From a virus: a DNA stretch of 23,812 bases. The stretch lies in IMG/VR virus record IMGVR_UViG_3300020404_001624, positions 1 to 23,812 of that record. One strand, 5' to 3'. The notes beneath the pieces were generated by a model, which was not told where the DNA came from, did not search any database, and saw nothing but the letters and a program-made list of their open reading frames with translations. Both the position numbers and the translations under genes were made by a program. Each line of letters begins with the position of its first letter. The stretch's first letter is position 1. Shown in pieces: positions 7,059-14,999 of the stretch.

Positions 7059-9740
7059 TTAGTAACCGCCATAACCGCCACCTCCTCCACTACTTGGTGG
7101 TGGTGAACTAGGTGGTGGTGAACTAGGAGGAGGTGAACTGGGTGGTGGTGAACTTGTGCTTGGACTTGGTGATGAAGTTGAACCATAATTTATTGTACCA
7201 TCACCTTCTGTAGAGTCAACCATAGATGATGTATCACTCTCCATACTTGTCATTTGTTCACTTGGTTCGTAAGTCACCTGACCATCAGACGAAATTGTTG
7301 TAAACGAAGTGGATGGAACAACCACACTTCTTGAGGTTCGACTTTCTTGTGGTGTATCATATATGACTGCGTGAGGTGTTGTCGTATGTGCAGACCCAAC
7401 CATTCTCCTACCTGTTGGAACGTGAACATGAAATGGTCCGTAATATGGTTCACCATTAACGAATCCCACAATACCTGTATTTCTAGGAGTAATACAATCA
7501 ATAACTTGCTTGACTCTACCTTGGTAGGACGGTCTGGGTGCCAATTGTGCTTTTAATAATGCTCCACTGCCAGTTGGTGAAATTATCTCAACCTCTGGTA
7601 ACGTATTATGAGTTTGTAAATTATTGACAGCGGGATTAGGGGGAATTACATTTAAAATTCTTCCTTGTTCATCTAAAAACTTTTCATAAATATTACCCTT
7701 GTCATCAACTACAATATCAGATTGTGTATAATTTTTACCAGGTTTAACGACTACAACGTGATCAACTGTATATACACCTTCATCCCCTTCTTCAGGTTCG
7801 ATTACAGGATAGTTTTCACCAGAACTTACAACGTAAACGTCAGTCACTTGTTGGAATGTAGGAGATGCTGGATCATAATCAATAACTGATCTTGCTATAG
7901 CTCCATAACCCTTACGACAAGTATCAGTAATTTCAACAAATGGAGGTGACTTATATCCACTACCTGGATTTGTTACTCTCATTCCTATAAGACTTGCAGT
8001 TTGAACTGCAAATGCGTCAGATACAATTGAACCAAGAATAGGTGATACTTGTGCTCCTTCTCCTCCACCACCAAATAAATTAATTTTAATTCCTGAACAA
8101 TTTAATGGTGGTCCTGTATAACAATTACTCAATGTGCTACTAAATCCAGGTGTACTAACATCAGGTCTCATAAAATCAAATAACCCAAGATTACCTAATA
8201 CACCACCTGGACTTGCTGATGCCTCTTTTAATTCCTGTGCTGCGTTTGCGATATCTAAAACTTTGCCAGCGATGTTTTCTAAACTCAATGATGCAGGACC
8301 TAAACCAAGAATCCATTTATTTGTTTTTTCACCTAAAGCTGCTGAAGGAACTTCACACTCACTAAATGCACTTGCTATTCCAAGTAATCCTTCTGCCTTA
8401 CCTCTCAACATCCCCTCTATATCACCATTGAATATATTTGACACACCTGACATTACATCTGCCATTTCAGTATTAATTCCCTTTATCACATCATTAAATA
8501 ACGCACCCACAAATTGATCACCTATACAGTCGGTAAAGTTGTTTACGTTATTTGTAAAATCTGCTAGTAGATTTGACACATCCCCAAATAATTTATCAGT
8601 AATATTCTTGACCAAGCAAGGCATTTTATCTTGTATTTTAAGAACATTTGGAATCATTCCCTCCTGTGCTTTCTGTGCTGCCTTTTTTGCAAGAGAGAGA
8701 TCACCTGTTTTTTTGAATACTTTACCAAATTCATCCTTTCCAAGTTTAATTATTCCACCATTTAAAGATGGAGCTAAATCATCAAAAGTTGTATTCACCA
8801 TATCTTTTATCATTGGTGCTGCTGCCGATACTATATCTCTTGATGATTGAGCTAATCCCTTTAATTTTTCAGTTGGAACAGCATTTTTAACGTTTAAGGC
8901 ATTTTTGACTTTATTTTTAATATTATTGATTGTCTTTGAATTACTACTTGATGCTGCGATTCCTTGTGCTAATATAATTTCCTGACCTATCGCACTAAAA
9001 GCTTGAGTATCAATATCAGCAAACTGTCTTTTTAGACCCTCAATTATTGGTTTTGCATTTTCTGCTGAATTTTTTAATCCAGTTTGTATTGCACCTGAAT
9101 CAAGCATATCTTTTAACTCTGATGCAGCAACAGGACCACCTAATAAATTACCGAGTATATCATTAGGTTGAATTAGTTGGTCTAGTTTTGCTTTTCCTTC
9201 TTCTAATTTTTTATTTAAATCGTCAATAATTTCTGTTGTTAAAAATCTTGGTGACTTTTGACTCTTATTAGAATCATCCCCACCTTCATTTTTTGATATA
9301 AATTCATTATTTGGTTTTATTTTACTTGTGTATCCTGTAAATGGTTGAAATGGTGATTTATATTCTTCATCACTTGCATAATATGAACCTGTATTCGCAA
9401 AAATACCTAAAATAACAGGCAATTGTGCATCATCACCATCAAGGAAAAATCCCATTACAGTATCGCCTGGTGATATACGAATTGATCTTGCTCGATTTGC
9501 TTTTCCTGAACCACCCTGTGCAGAAAGTAATACTTGAGCCCAAGGCAAATCATCGTCTGCTAACTCAGTTATATCTGCAGGATGATATCCGTAAATACGA
9601 ACTTTCATCCTACATCCCCAAGTATTTCCTATTTGGTTAATTTGATTCCCCTGTGCAGCTTCTGGTGCAACCTGACCAATCCACCAACGGAATCCATCCT
9701 TACCTAAAAAATTTGTTTTGAGTAAATTATTTTCTATCAT
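7059..9740 (-). CDS. 5: gp5-like baseplate hub/spike protein (893 aa), no lysozyme domain visible
   Basis: Residues 1-120 match the gp5 N-terminal OB-fold in style: FRWWIGQVAP, MKVRIYGYHP, DDDLPWAQVLL, ISPGDTVMGFFLDGDDAQLPVILGIF. Residues about 170-500 are helix-rich and Lys/Asn-rich, without a recognisable T4-type lysozyme. Residues about 560-740 are beta-rich with G-x-G-Y and G-x-N-Y repeats (NPGSGYKSPP, KPGKNYTQSD). Residues 770-795 are His-rich (FHVH, then H785 and H790) with MVGSAH and IYDT. The C-terminus (856-893) is low complexity: four PPPSS units and a Gly/Tyr tail. Its ATG overlaps the gp27-like stop codon by 4 nt. T4 gp5 is 575 aa, so this protein is much longer but lacks the visible lysozyme and C-terminal beta-helix. 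The role as central hub is well supported; the function of the C-terminal half is unknown. Confidence 0.8.
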   Translation of the reverse strand: MIENNLLKTNFLGKDGFRWWIGQVAPEAAQGNQINQIGNTWGCRMKVRIYGYHPADITELADDDLPWAQVLLSAQGGSGKANRARSIRISPGDTVMGFFLDGDDAQLPVILGIFANTGSYYASDEEYKSPFQPFTGYTSKIKPNNEFISKNEGGDDSNKSQKSPRFLTTEIIDDLNKKLEEGKAKLDQLIQPNDILGNLLGGPVAASELKDMLDSGAIQTGLKNSAENAKPIIEGLKRQFADIDTQAFSAIGQEIILAQGIAASSSNSKTINNIKNKVKNALNVKNAVPTEKLKGLAQSSRDIVSAAAPMIKDMVNTTFDDLAPSLNGGIIKLGKDEFGKVFKKTGDLSLAKKAAQKAQEGMIPNVLKIQDKMPCLVKNITDKLFGDVSNLLADFTNNVNNFTDCIGDQFVGALFNDVIKGINTEMADVMSGVSNIFNGDIEGMLRGKAEGLLGIASAFSECEVPSAALGEKTNKWILGLGPASLSLENIAGKVLDIANAAQELKEASASPGGVLGNLGLFDFMRPDVSTPGFSSTLSNCYTGPPLNCSGIKINLFGGGGEGAQVSPILGSIVSDAFAVQTASLIGMRVTNPGSGYKSPPFVEITDTCRKGYGAIARSVIDYDPASPTFQQVTDVYVVSSGENYPVIEPEEGDEGVYTVDHVVVVKPGKNYTQSDIVVDDKGNIYEKFLDEQGRILNVIPPNPAVNNLQTHNTLPEVEIISPTGSGALLKAQLAPRPSYQGRVKQVIDCITPRNTGIVGFVNGEPYYGPFHVHVPTGRRMVGSAHTTTPHAVIYDTPQESRTSRSVVVPSTSFTTISSDGQVTYEPSEQMTSMESDTSSMVDSTEGDGTINYGSTSSPSPSTSSPPPSSPPPSSPPPSSPPPSSGGGGGYGGY
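7096..7155 (-). repeat. Four tandem 15-bp repeats encoding (SSPPP)n
   Basis: Four consecutive 15-bp units on the plus strand (GGTGGTGGTGAACTA twice, then GGAGGAGGTGAACTG and GGTGGTGGTGAACTT). They encode the Pro/Ser-rich tail of the hub protein. The units differ only at synonymous positions, which suggests slippage expansion with the frame kept. Confidence 0.9.
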
Positions 9741-11077
9741 TTTCTTCCAAAAGAGTCTCTAACAATTTTTAATTTTGAGTATGAACCTTTGCCATCAAAA
9801 TAATGTGCTAGTTCCTTTATCATATATAGTCCACTCATCTCAGGATCACTTGTTTTTCTATCAACATCTGATAACTGAGGAAATTCACATCTTATTATAA
9901 TACCAGCATTGAGTTGTGTATTAAGGGGTACTGTAATTTCAACGACCTGAGTGAATATTTGATTATATCTCATCATAGATTGAGCATGTATTCTTTGTGG
10001 ATCTGCGTTTCTTTTTACTGGATCATTCCATCCTTCATCTTCCGCATCTTTTTCAAGAGTTCCTACATCAAGCATACTAACGAATATACGACTTGGCAGA
10101 TCACCTAAAGTTTTATCACTATCATCATCAATTCTTGGTAATTCTATTTCTTTATCACCTAAATTATTAGCTTTACCGATGTAATTATTTGAATTAAATA
10201 CTGAAATAGATGGTTTGAATGAAACAGGATTTATATAATATCTCTGACTACTATAAGCACCTCTTTCTAGTTTTCCAATCAAATCTTGATTTCTATTTGT
10301 ACTATAAGTTAGTATTTTAAAATCTTTATTCGGATCATCTTCTTTAATAACTCCTGGTGTGTAAAGGAAATCTCGTTCAAAAGGTTCTGATTCCATAATT
10401 TGATCAAGAGATCTAAAATTAAACCCCTCTTTTGTCTCATAAAATACATATCCAGCAGACGAATCCTCACCAGGTTTTGCCTTTCCAGAAACAGATTTAG
10501 ATGCTAACCAAGTTATGATTGTGAATGGTTTTTTCATATTTCCTATGAATCCATACGTATTTTGTGTTTCCTCAATTTCACCAATTTTATCACCATCAAC
10601 TCGTAGATATTTTTTCAAAATATCATCCACAGATCCTGATATTTTTTGCGAAGTTGGAAATTTCTTACCAACTCTACTAGTTTCATTTGTTATTGCTTCT
10701 CTTGACACAAGATTCAATGTAAAACTTTCTGTGCCTTCATCTATCAAAACATTTGTTATTGAGGCTACATAAAAATAATTTAAAGGACTTTTAGAGAAAT
10801 CTAATCCATCATTAAGTTCTGAATTACCTGCTATTTTAATTAGAACTCTCTCACCTCCTCTTAAAGGTAATCCATTGTATACTGATTGTAAATTACCATC
10901 TTCACCCTCAATCGCACCACTTGTATTAGTTACGATTACTCTAGCAGTCAAATATGGTGAAAATATGTTTTCAAAATATGTGAACGCTATGACACCCTCT
11001 GATATATCAGCAGTCCTTGTTCCGTCTGCGGATTCAACTATAAACTTTTCGTAAATTGATTTATCTATTGATGCCAT
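9737..11077 (-). CDS. 27: gp27-like baseplate hub protein (446 aa)
   Basis: Likely the trimeric hub ring that joins the tail tube to the gp5 spike. The sequence is beta-rich at the N-terminus (DISEGVIAFTYFENIFSPYL, then ARVIVTNTSGAIEG), with LRGGERVLIKI. A mixed alpha/beta centre follows (DDILKKYLRVDGD, KKPFTIITWLASK, SAGYVFYETKEGFNFRSLD), then a C-terminal beta part ending YMIKELAHYFDGKGSYSKLK and VRDSFGRK. This order is typical of gp27/gpD hub proteins. Length is close to T4 gp27 (391 aa). It overlaps the gp5-like gene by 4 nt and the upstream gene by 1 nt (TAATG), so hub proteins are translated in assembly order. The assignment rests on fold-like motifs and gene order, not on strong identity with T4. 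Confidence 0.7.
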   Translation of the reverse strand: MASIDKSIYEKFIVESADGTRTADISEGVIAFTYFENIFSPYLTARVIVTNTSGAIEGEDGNLQSVYNGLPLRGGERVLIKIAGNSELNDGLDFSKSPLNYFYVASITNVLIDEGTESFTLNLVSREAITNETSRVGKKFPTSQKISGSVDDILKKYLRVDGDKIGEIEETQNTYGFIGNMKKPFTIITWLASKSVSGKAKPGEDSSAGYVFYETKEGFNFRSLDQIMESEPFERDFLYTPGVIKEDDPNKDFKILTYSTNRNQDLIGKLERGAYSSQRYYINPVSFKPSISVFNSNNYIGKANNLGDKEIELPRIDDDSDKTLGDLPSRIFVSMLDVGTLEKDAEDEGWNDPVKRNADPQRIHAQSMMRYNQIFTQVVEITVPLNTQLNAGIIIRCEFPQLSDVDRKTSDPEMSGLYMIKELAHYFDGKGSYSKLKIVRDSFGRK

Positions 11078-12468
11078 TATGTGCTAAGTATGATTGTTTG
11101 AATTTTTTTAGTGACAATTTTTTCATTATCAAAATTAAACCCACCAATATTATTTAATCCAGGTTTACTACCAACAGTCGTGGTAGAGGGTATTTGTTTA
11201 TTCATTGATACAGCTTTTTCAACTATAATAACAGTATCTCCAGATTTTTTCTTTGATTTCATATCATCTCTTACCTTTAAAGGAGGTATGATTGAAGCAA
11301 CATCTTTCTTATCACCAGTCATTGTGACCTCATTTACCGCATTTATTGTTTCTTTAATTTGTGCAATACCTGCAGTAACTCCAGTATTTACATCCTTATT
11401 TTGTGCACTCTGAATTTCTTGCGATTCAGTTTCTTGTTTTCCTTTACTACCAAAAAGATCTTCAAAAAAGTTATTTAATCTTGCTGTAACACCACCTGAT
11501 TCTTCTTGTTTTTTTTCTAATTCATTATCAGCGTTCCTATTCTCTATAGTTTCACCCTGACTTTGTGCATTTTTTGAAGCAATCTCTTTAAACTCTTCTG
11601 TATCTTTGATACCACTTATCAAATTTTGATTATTAGGGTCTGAATCTTTTTGTGCTATTGTTGTGTTTCCTGATGTGTCAACGGCAGTAAACTCCGTTGC
11701 TACTTTTTCATCCTTCAAATCTACTTTTGTATCCGTTGCATTATTTTCAGTTTCATTTGCATTAGTTTTTGTTTCAACGAGATTAAAATCATTCTCATTT
11801 AAAATTTCTTCATTACCTTGATAGTCTTCAAGATTAGCATTTTTAGGATCATTAAATTTATTTCCGACTGCAATCAAATCTTTTCTTATTCTGCCTAAGT
11901 TAGCATTTGCACCGTCAAGTGCATCTTCATTCTGTTTCTGTAATTGTAGTAAATCTTGTATCGGAAGACTTTGAAATAAACTAACAATTCCATTTTTTAA
12001 GCTGATGAAAAAATCACCAACATCATTTACAAAATTTGTCAAATAACCAATAAGATCTCGTATACGATTTATTACACCTGTAATACTTTTTATAATTTGT
12101 GGTAAGTTATTAACAAACCACCCTATCAATACTATACCAAAGAAATCTAAGATTCTTCCAAGAAAACCTTTCGTGCTCCTAGAGATTACATTACCTTGTT
12201 TTTTTGCAACTCCAGTTACACTTGATGACTCTAATTCATCCTCTCTCTGTTTTCTTCTTACGTTTTCCCTTCTCTTTTCAAAATAATTATTATCATTACT
12301 TATCAAAGTTCTTTTAAATTTATTATTTTCGTTTGTTAATTGAGCAATTTCAGATGCAGTTTGTCTAGCACTTGCCAAACCCTTTGTGAAATTTGTAACT
12401 GAACCTCTTATTGTGTTGAGACTGATAGATGATTTCAGTACTGCGTTTCTTCTATCCTTTATTGACAT
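11077..12468 (-). CDS. Hydrophobic coiled-coil tail/hub protein (463 aa), tape-measure-like
   Basis: Residues 1-80 are charged helix (KRRENVRRKQREDELE). Residues 98-117 are a hydrophobic motif STKGFLGRILDFFGIVLIGW, followed by amphipathic helices to about 175 (SITGVINRIRDLIGYL, FFISLKNGIVSLFQ). The rest is long, polar, acid/Lys/Asn-rich, probably extended or disordered sequence. The 98-117 motif lines up with residues 129-148 of the upstream 531-aa protein (about 9 of 20 identical), each after a charged coiled coil, so the two are likely paralogues in part. Start and upstream stop overlap as TAATG. Position between the tape-measure candidate and the gp27-like hub suggests a hub component or second tape-measure-type protein (role of T4 gp28/gp29). 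Exact function is not known. Confidence 0.65.
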   Translation of the reverse strand: MSIKDRRNAVLKSSISLNTIRGSVTNFTKGLASARQTASEIAQLTNENNKFKRTLISNDNNYFEKRRENVRRKQREDELESSSVTGVAKKQGNVISRSTKGFLGRILDFFGIVLIGWFVNNLPQIIKSITGVINRIRDLIGYLTNFVNDVGDFFISLKNGIVSLFQSLPIQDLLQLQKQNEDALDGANANLGRIRKDLIAVGNKFNDPKNANLEDYQGNEEILNENDFNLVETKTNANETENNATDTKVDLKDEKVATEFTAVDTSGNTTIAQKDSDPNNQNLISGIKDTEEFKEIASKNAQSQGETIENRNADNELEKKQEESGGVTARLNNFFEDLFGSKGKQETESQEIQSAQNKDVNTGVTAGIAQIKETINAVNEVTMTGDKKDVASIIPPLKVRDDMKSKKKSGDTVIIVEKAVSMNKQIPSTTTVGSKPGLNNIGGFNFDNEKIVTKKIQTIILST

Positions 12469-14063
12469 TATACCACCACATTATACATTGATTCAGAGAG
12501 TCCGATAAAATTATTCGCAAAATCTGATGAGGGGATGTTAGGTATATAATCACTTGGTGTTTTTGAACTCGTCGCCATGTTTGCCATCGCTGATGTGTCT
12601 TGTTTATCGTTATTACCTAAAGGAATTAATTGAATATTTGGTGATTCTGTGAAAGATGAAATGAGTTCTGAGACTTTTGAATCTTTTTTTAACGTAGGTG
12701 TAATAGCAGAAGCATTTTTTGTATCGACCAGTTCATAACTTAGGGTTTCATCTACATTAGTGGGTTTTACTTTTTCATTATTGTCAGATGATACTTTTGA
12801 TTCTTCTCTCCTTCTTTCATTTAAACCTGATGCCTCATCAGCAATTTTTCCACCAGTCATAGCACCAATTGTTCCACCAGTGAGTCCTGCTAATAAACTA
12901 GTTCCGATTGCACCAATCACAGTTGAAATTGGTTCTGGTATAAGCGTCATCGCTATAAAAAAACCAGCGAGTCCACCTAAAGCTGTTCCAGTGGCTCCCA
13001 TTCCAGCCTCTTTATTACTTTGACCTTCTTTTTTTCTACCTCGGAAATCAAGAAAAGCAAAAAGTGTATCCAATCCAAGAGTACCTTTACTCAATGTGGC
13101 TTTTTTAGCAGCAACTAAACCTGAATTTTTAGGTTTAACACCCTCAAGGGATTCAGTAACTACTTTTTTTCCAGTTACACTCTTAAAGAAATTTGCTATT
13201 CGTTCTCTAAATCCAGGTTGACTAACAGTAATACCAGTACCAGCTGTTATTCCTACTCCTGATGTTATATTTTTAGCATTAAGTAACTTTTTTCCTTGTT
13301 TTGATAATGCTTCTGGACCTTCCTCTACTAATTTTTTTGCAAACTTAACAAAATTCTTTCTAAAACTATTTACATTATTTTTAATAAAGTTTAAGGCACC
13401 TGTAAATGGTCTTGCTAGTAAAGCAGAAAATGCAAATTTGACTGCTAAACCTGCAATAGAACCCACTGATGTTACTAGAGCACCGACACCAATAACCATA
13501 GTAGTGGCAATTGCTGCTAAAACACCCAAGTCTCTTAAAAATTTTTCTTTGAATTTCTTCAGTTCATCAATATTACCTTCCGATTGTAATCTAAGAAATG
13601 ATAAAGATTTATCGGTTAACCACCCACTAGCTAATATGAATAAAAATTCGGAAAGTCTACCTAATATACCCTGTGTCTTTGCTGCGACTCTTCTTACTGG
13701 TGACAATAATGCGTTTTGTATTTTTCTTTCTAAGTCAGATTCTTTTCCCTCTCTAAGTCCTTGCTCTGCTAATATTGCTTCTCTTTTTTGTTTAGATGCT
13801 TCTCTCTGTCTATCTAACTGGTCACTTATCTCTAAATTTGATTTTAAAACTCCAAGAGAATTATTTAATGTTGATACTTGTTCAGATATATTTGTTAATT
13901 GTACTGCGACACCTGATATAGCAAGTGAATTTTGACTAAGTAAGTTGGTAGTTTGTGGATCTGGTTGTGGTGGTAAAATCGAACGACCAGTAAAGACATT
14001 AGAAGATATACTTCTCCTAATACCTCTAAGTCCTCCAGCTATCGGTGATCCAAACTCATCCAT
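12468..14063 (-). CDS. Tape-measure candidate (531 aa)
   Basis: Layout: residues about 50-120 are a predicted coiled coil with repeated charged residues (LDRQREASKQKREAILAEQ); 129-148 is the KTQGILGRLSEFLFILASGW motif; 179-222 is a Gly/Ala/Val-rich hydrophobic helix pair; 280-345 is basic; 354-405 is a second Gly/Ala-rich hydrophobic block; the C-terminus is polar. Long helical proteins with hydrophobic Gly/Ala stretches are typical of tail tape measures, which set tail length and later enter the host membrane. T4 gp29 is 590 aa, so length is compatible. It follows directly after the frameshifted chaperone-like pair, the usual place for a tape measure, and its ATG overlaps the short frame by 8 nt. 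Assignment is by architecture and position. Confidence 0.6.
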   Translation of the reverse strand: MDEFGSPIAGGLRGIRRSISSNVFTGRSILPPQPDPQTTNLLSQNSLAISGVAVQLTNISEQVSTLNNSLGVLKSNLEISDQLDRQREASKQKREAILAEQGLREGKESDLERKIQNALLSPVRRVAAKTQGILGRLSEFLFILASGWLTDKSLSFLRLQSEGNIDELKKFKEKFLRDLGVLAAIATTMVIGVGALVTSVGSIAGLAVKFAFSALLARPFTGALNFIKNNVNSFRKNFVKFAKKLVEEGPEALSKQGKKLLNAKNITSGVGITAGTGITVSQPGFRERIANFFKSVTGKKVVTESLEGVKPKNSGLVAAKKATLSKGTLGLDTLFAFLDFRGRKKEGQSNKEAGMGATGTALGGLAGFFIAMTLIPEPISTVIGAIGTSLLAGLTGGTIGAMTGGKIADEASGLNERRREESKVSSDNNEKVKPTNVDETLSYELVDTKNASAITPTLKKDSKVSELISSFTESPNIQLIPLGNNDKQDTSAMANMATSSKTPSDYIPNIPSSDFANNFIGLSESMYNVVV

Positions 14064-14235
14064 TACGTTCTTGTTGTGCTTTTAAATTTTCCTCTTCAAT
14101 ATACTGTTGTAAAAGCGAAATGTAAATTTCTCTTTCCCAAGGTATCATATTCTCAAGTTCAGTTAAACTATATTTATGATGTTGCATCAAAGAAAAATTC
14201 AACTTATAGTATGACACGAGATCTTCATGTGCCAT
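14056..14235 (-). CDS. Short -1 frame (59 codons), probable frameshift tail of the gp26-like chaperone
   Basis: From the ATG at 14235 this frame encodes MAHEDLVSYYKLNF, then SLTELENMIPWEREIYISLL and a terminal acidic helix ending QQERNG. The IPWERE..Y core, an acid-aromatic helix, resembles the T part of G/GT-type tail chaperones. The frame is open without interruption from the slippery site at 14244-14250, so a -1 shift would add Arg-Ile-Ser plus these 59 residues to the first 238 residues of the gp26-like protein, giving about 300 aa. The ATG lies inside the predicted hairpin stem, which disfavours free initiation. It overlaps the following 531-aa gene by 8 nt. Whether the 59-aa protein is also made alone is unknown; I favour expression as a fusion. 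Confidence 0.75.
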   Translation of the reverse strand: MAHEDLVSYYKLNFSLMQHHKYSLTELENMIPWEREIYISLLQQYIEEENLKAQQERNG

Positions 14236-14250
14236 ACTTATCCGAAAAAA
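14208..14250 (-). promoter_or_regulatory. Probable programmed -1 ribosomal frameshift signal
   Basis: On the minus strand the heptamer T TTT TTC (14250-14244) is in the right phase (codons TTT and TTC, Phe-Phe) three codons before the gp26-like stop. After a 5-nt spacer (14243-14239) comes a hairpin: AGTATGGCAC (14238-14229) pairs with GTGTCATACT (14217-14208), 10 bp with one G-U pair and an 11-nt loop. Both parts match the classical X XXY YYZ plus stem design. Confidence 0.85.
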
Positions 14251-14957
14251 CTCTGTAACCCCTCTAGTTTAATTTCACTATCTACCTTAGTATTTGGATT
14301 TGTTACCTTTACAATATGAGATAATTTTGGCATAGTTGTAAAGAAATTTTCAACCATCTTAAATTGATTTGAATTTAGTGATTCAATAAAATCGGATAAT
14401 TCTTTCTTTGTACATTCTTGATGTGACCATGTTTCTTCTTCTGAATAAACTTGATCAATACAAGATGAAATTAAATCAAAAGTATCATCAACCTTCATAT
14501 TTTCAACTTGGTCGAAATTTGTTTTTATAAACTCATTCAATGATGGATATTTCATTCTCAAAGTATAAGTATCATCCAACTTGATATCAGTTTGATGATT
14601 TTCATCTTTTTGAACTTTTATATCATCAATATTGATTGACATAGGCACTTGTGTCTTCCCATCATCAGGACAAGTGACCATCACTTCAATTTGCTCTCCT
14701 ACAGATTTACCTCTTATATTCAAGAACAAATATTCAATGTCAAACGTTGAGAGTTTATCAACTTTTGTTCCCTTTGTTAAAATACATTTTGCTAGAACAT
14801 CTTTTACTGCTCTTGCTATTTGTTTTGTATCTTGGGATTCCATCGCTAAAATCAATATTTTTTCCTCCTTTACTAAAAAAGGTCGATATTTGATTTTTCT
14901 ATTAGACGATGGCAAATTCAACTCATAAGTAGGAGTTGTTATGGTTGGTAATGGCAT
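14238..14957 (-). CDS. 26: gp26-like baseplate/tail-assembly protein (239 aa)
   Basis: The protein resembles the T4_baseplate family (T4 gp26 type): N-terminal LPSSNRKIKYRPFLVKEEKI, then ILILAMESQDTKQIARAVKD with a helical DVLAKCILT. A beta centre has GEQIEVMVTCPDDGKTQ, and C-terminal helices include WSHQECTKKELSDFIESL. In T4, gp26 is assigned to hub assembly. Here it lies after the tube-initiator-like gene and before the tape-measure candidate and ends in a probable -1 frameshift site, so it may act as the short form of a tail-assembly chaperone pair. A T4-type late promoter (14983-14990) precedes it by 25 nt. Whether it stays in the virion is not known. Confidence 0.75.
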   Translation of the reverse strand: MPLPTITTPTYELNLPSSNRKIKYRPFLVKEEKILILAMESQDTKQIARAVKDVLAKCILTKGTKVDKLSTFDIEYLFLNIRGKSVGEQIEVMVTCPDDGKTQVPMSINIDDIKVQKDENHQTDIKLDDTYTLRMKYPSLNEFIKTNFDQVENMKVDDTFDLISSCIDQVYSEEETWSHQECTKKELSDFIESLNSNQFKMVENFFTTMPKLSHIVKVTNPNTKVDSEIKLEGLQSFFG

Positions 14958-14982
14958 AATAATTATAGCACTTCAGTACAAT

Positions 14983-14990
14983 TATTTATA
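14983..14990 (-). promoter_or_regulatory. Late promoter (TATAAATA) for the gp26/tape-measure/hub operon
   Basis: A perfect T4-type late -10 octamer on the minus strand, 25 nt before the ATG of the gp26-like gene and within the 42-bp gap after the gp54-like gene. The same octamer with the same spacing precedes the DUF1825-like gene. Confidence 0.8.
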
Positions 14991-14999
14991 GGGGTTATT

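Noticed and set aside
7053-7060. AATAAATA before the 193-aa beta-helix gene
   Set aside because: It lies only 5 nt before the ATG, so transcription would start inside or after the start codon; it is also part of a plain AT-rich stretch.
13438-13935. Long open frame (165 codons) opposite the tape-measure candidate
   Set aside because: It is antisense to a well-supported gene, has no ribosome site or family features, and its composition is the mirror of the real frame. The same applies to the antisense frames at 1867-2265 and 8134-8517.
14962-14970. Extended -10 (TGCTATAAT) just before the gp26-like gene
   Set aside because: It is 4 nt from the ATG and has no -35 box at 16-17 bp; the late octamer at 14983-14990 is better placed.
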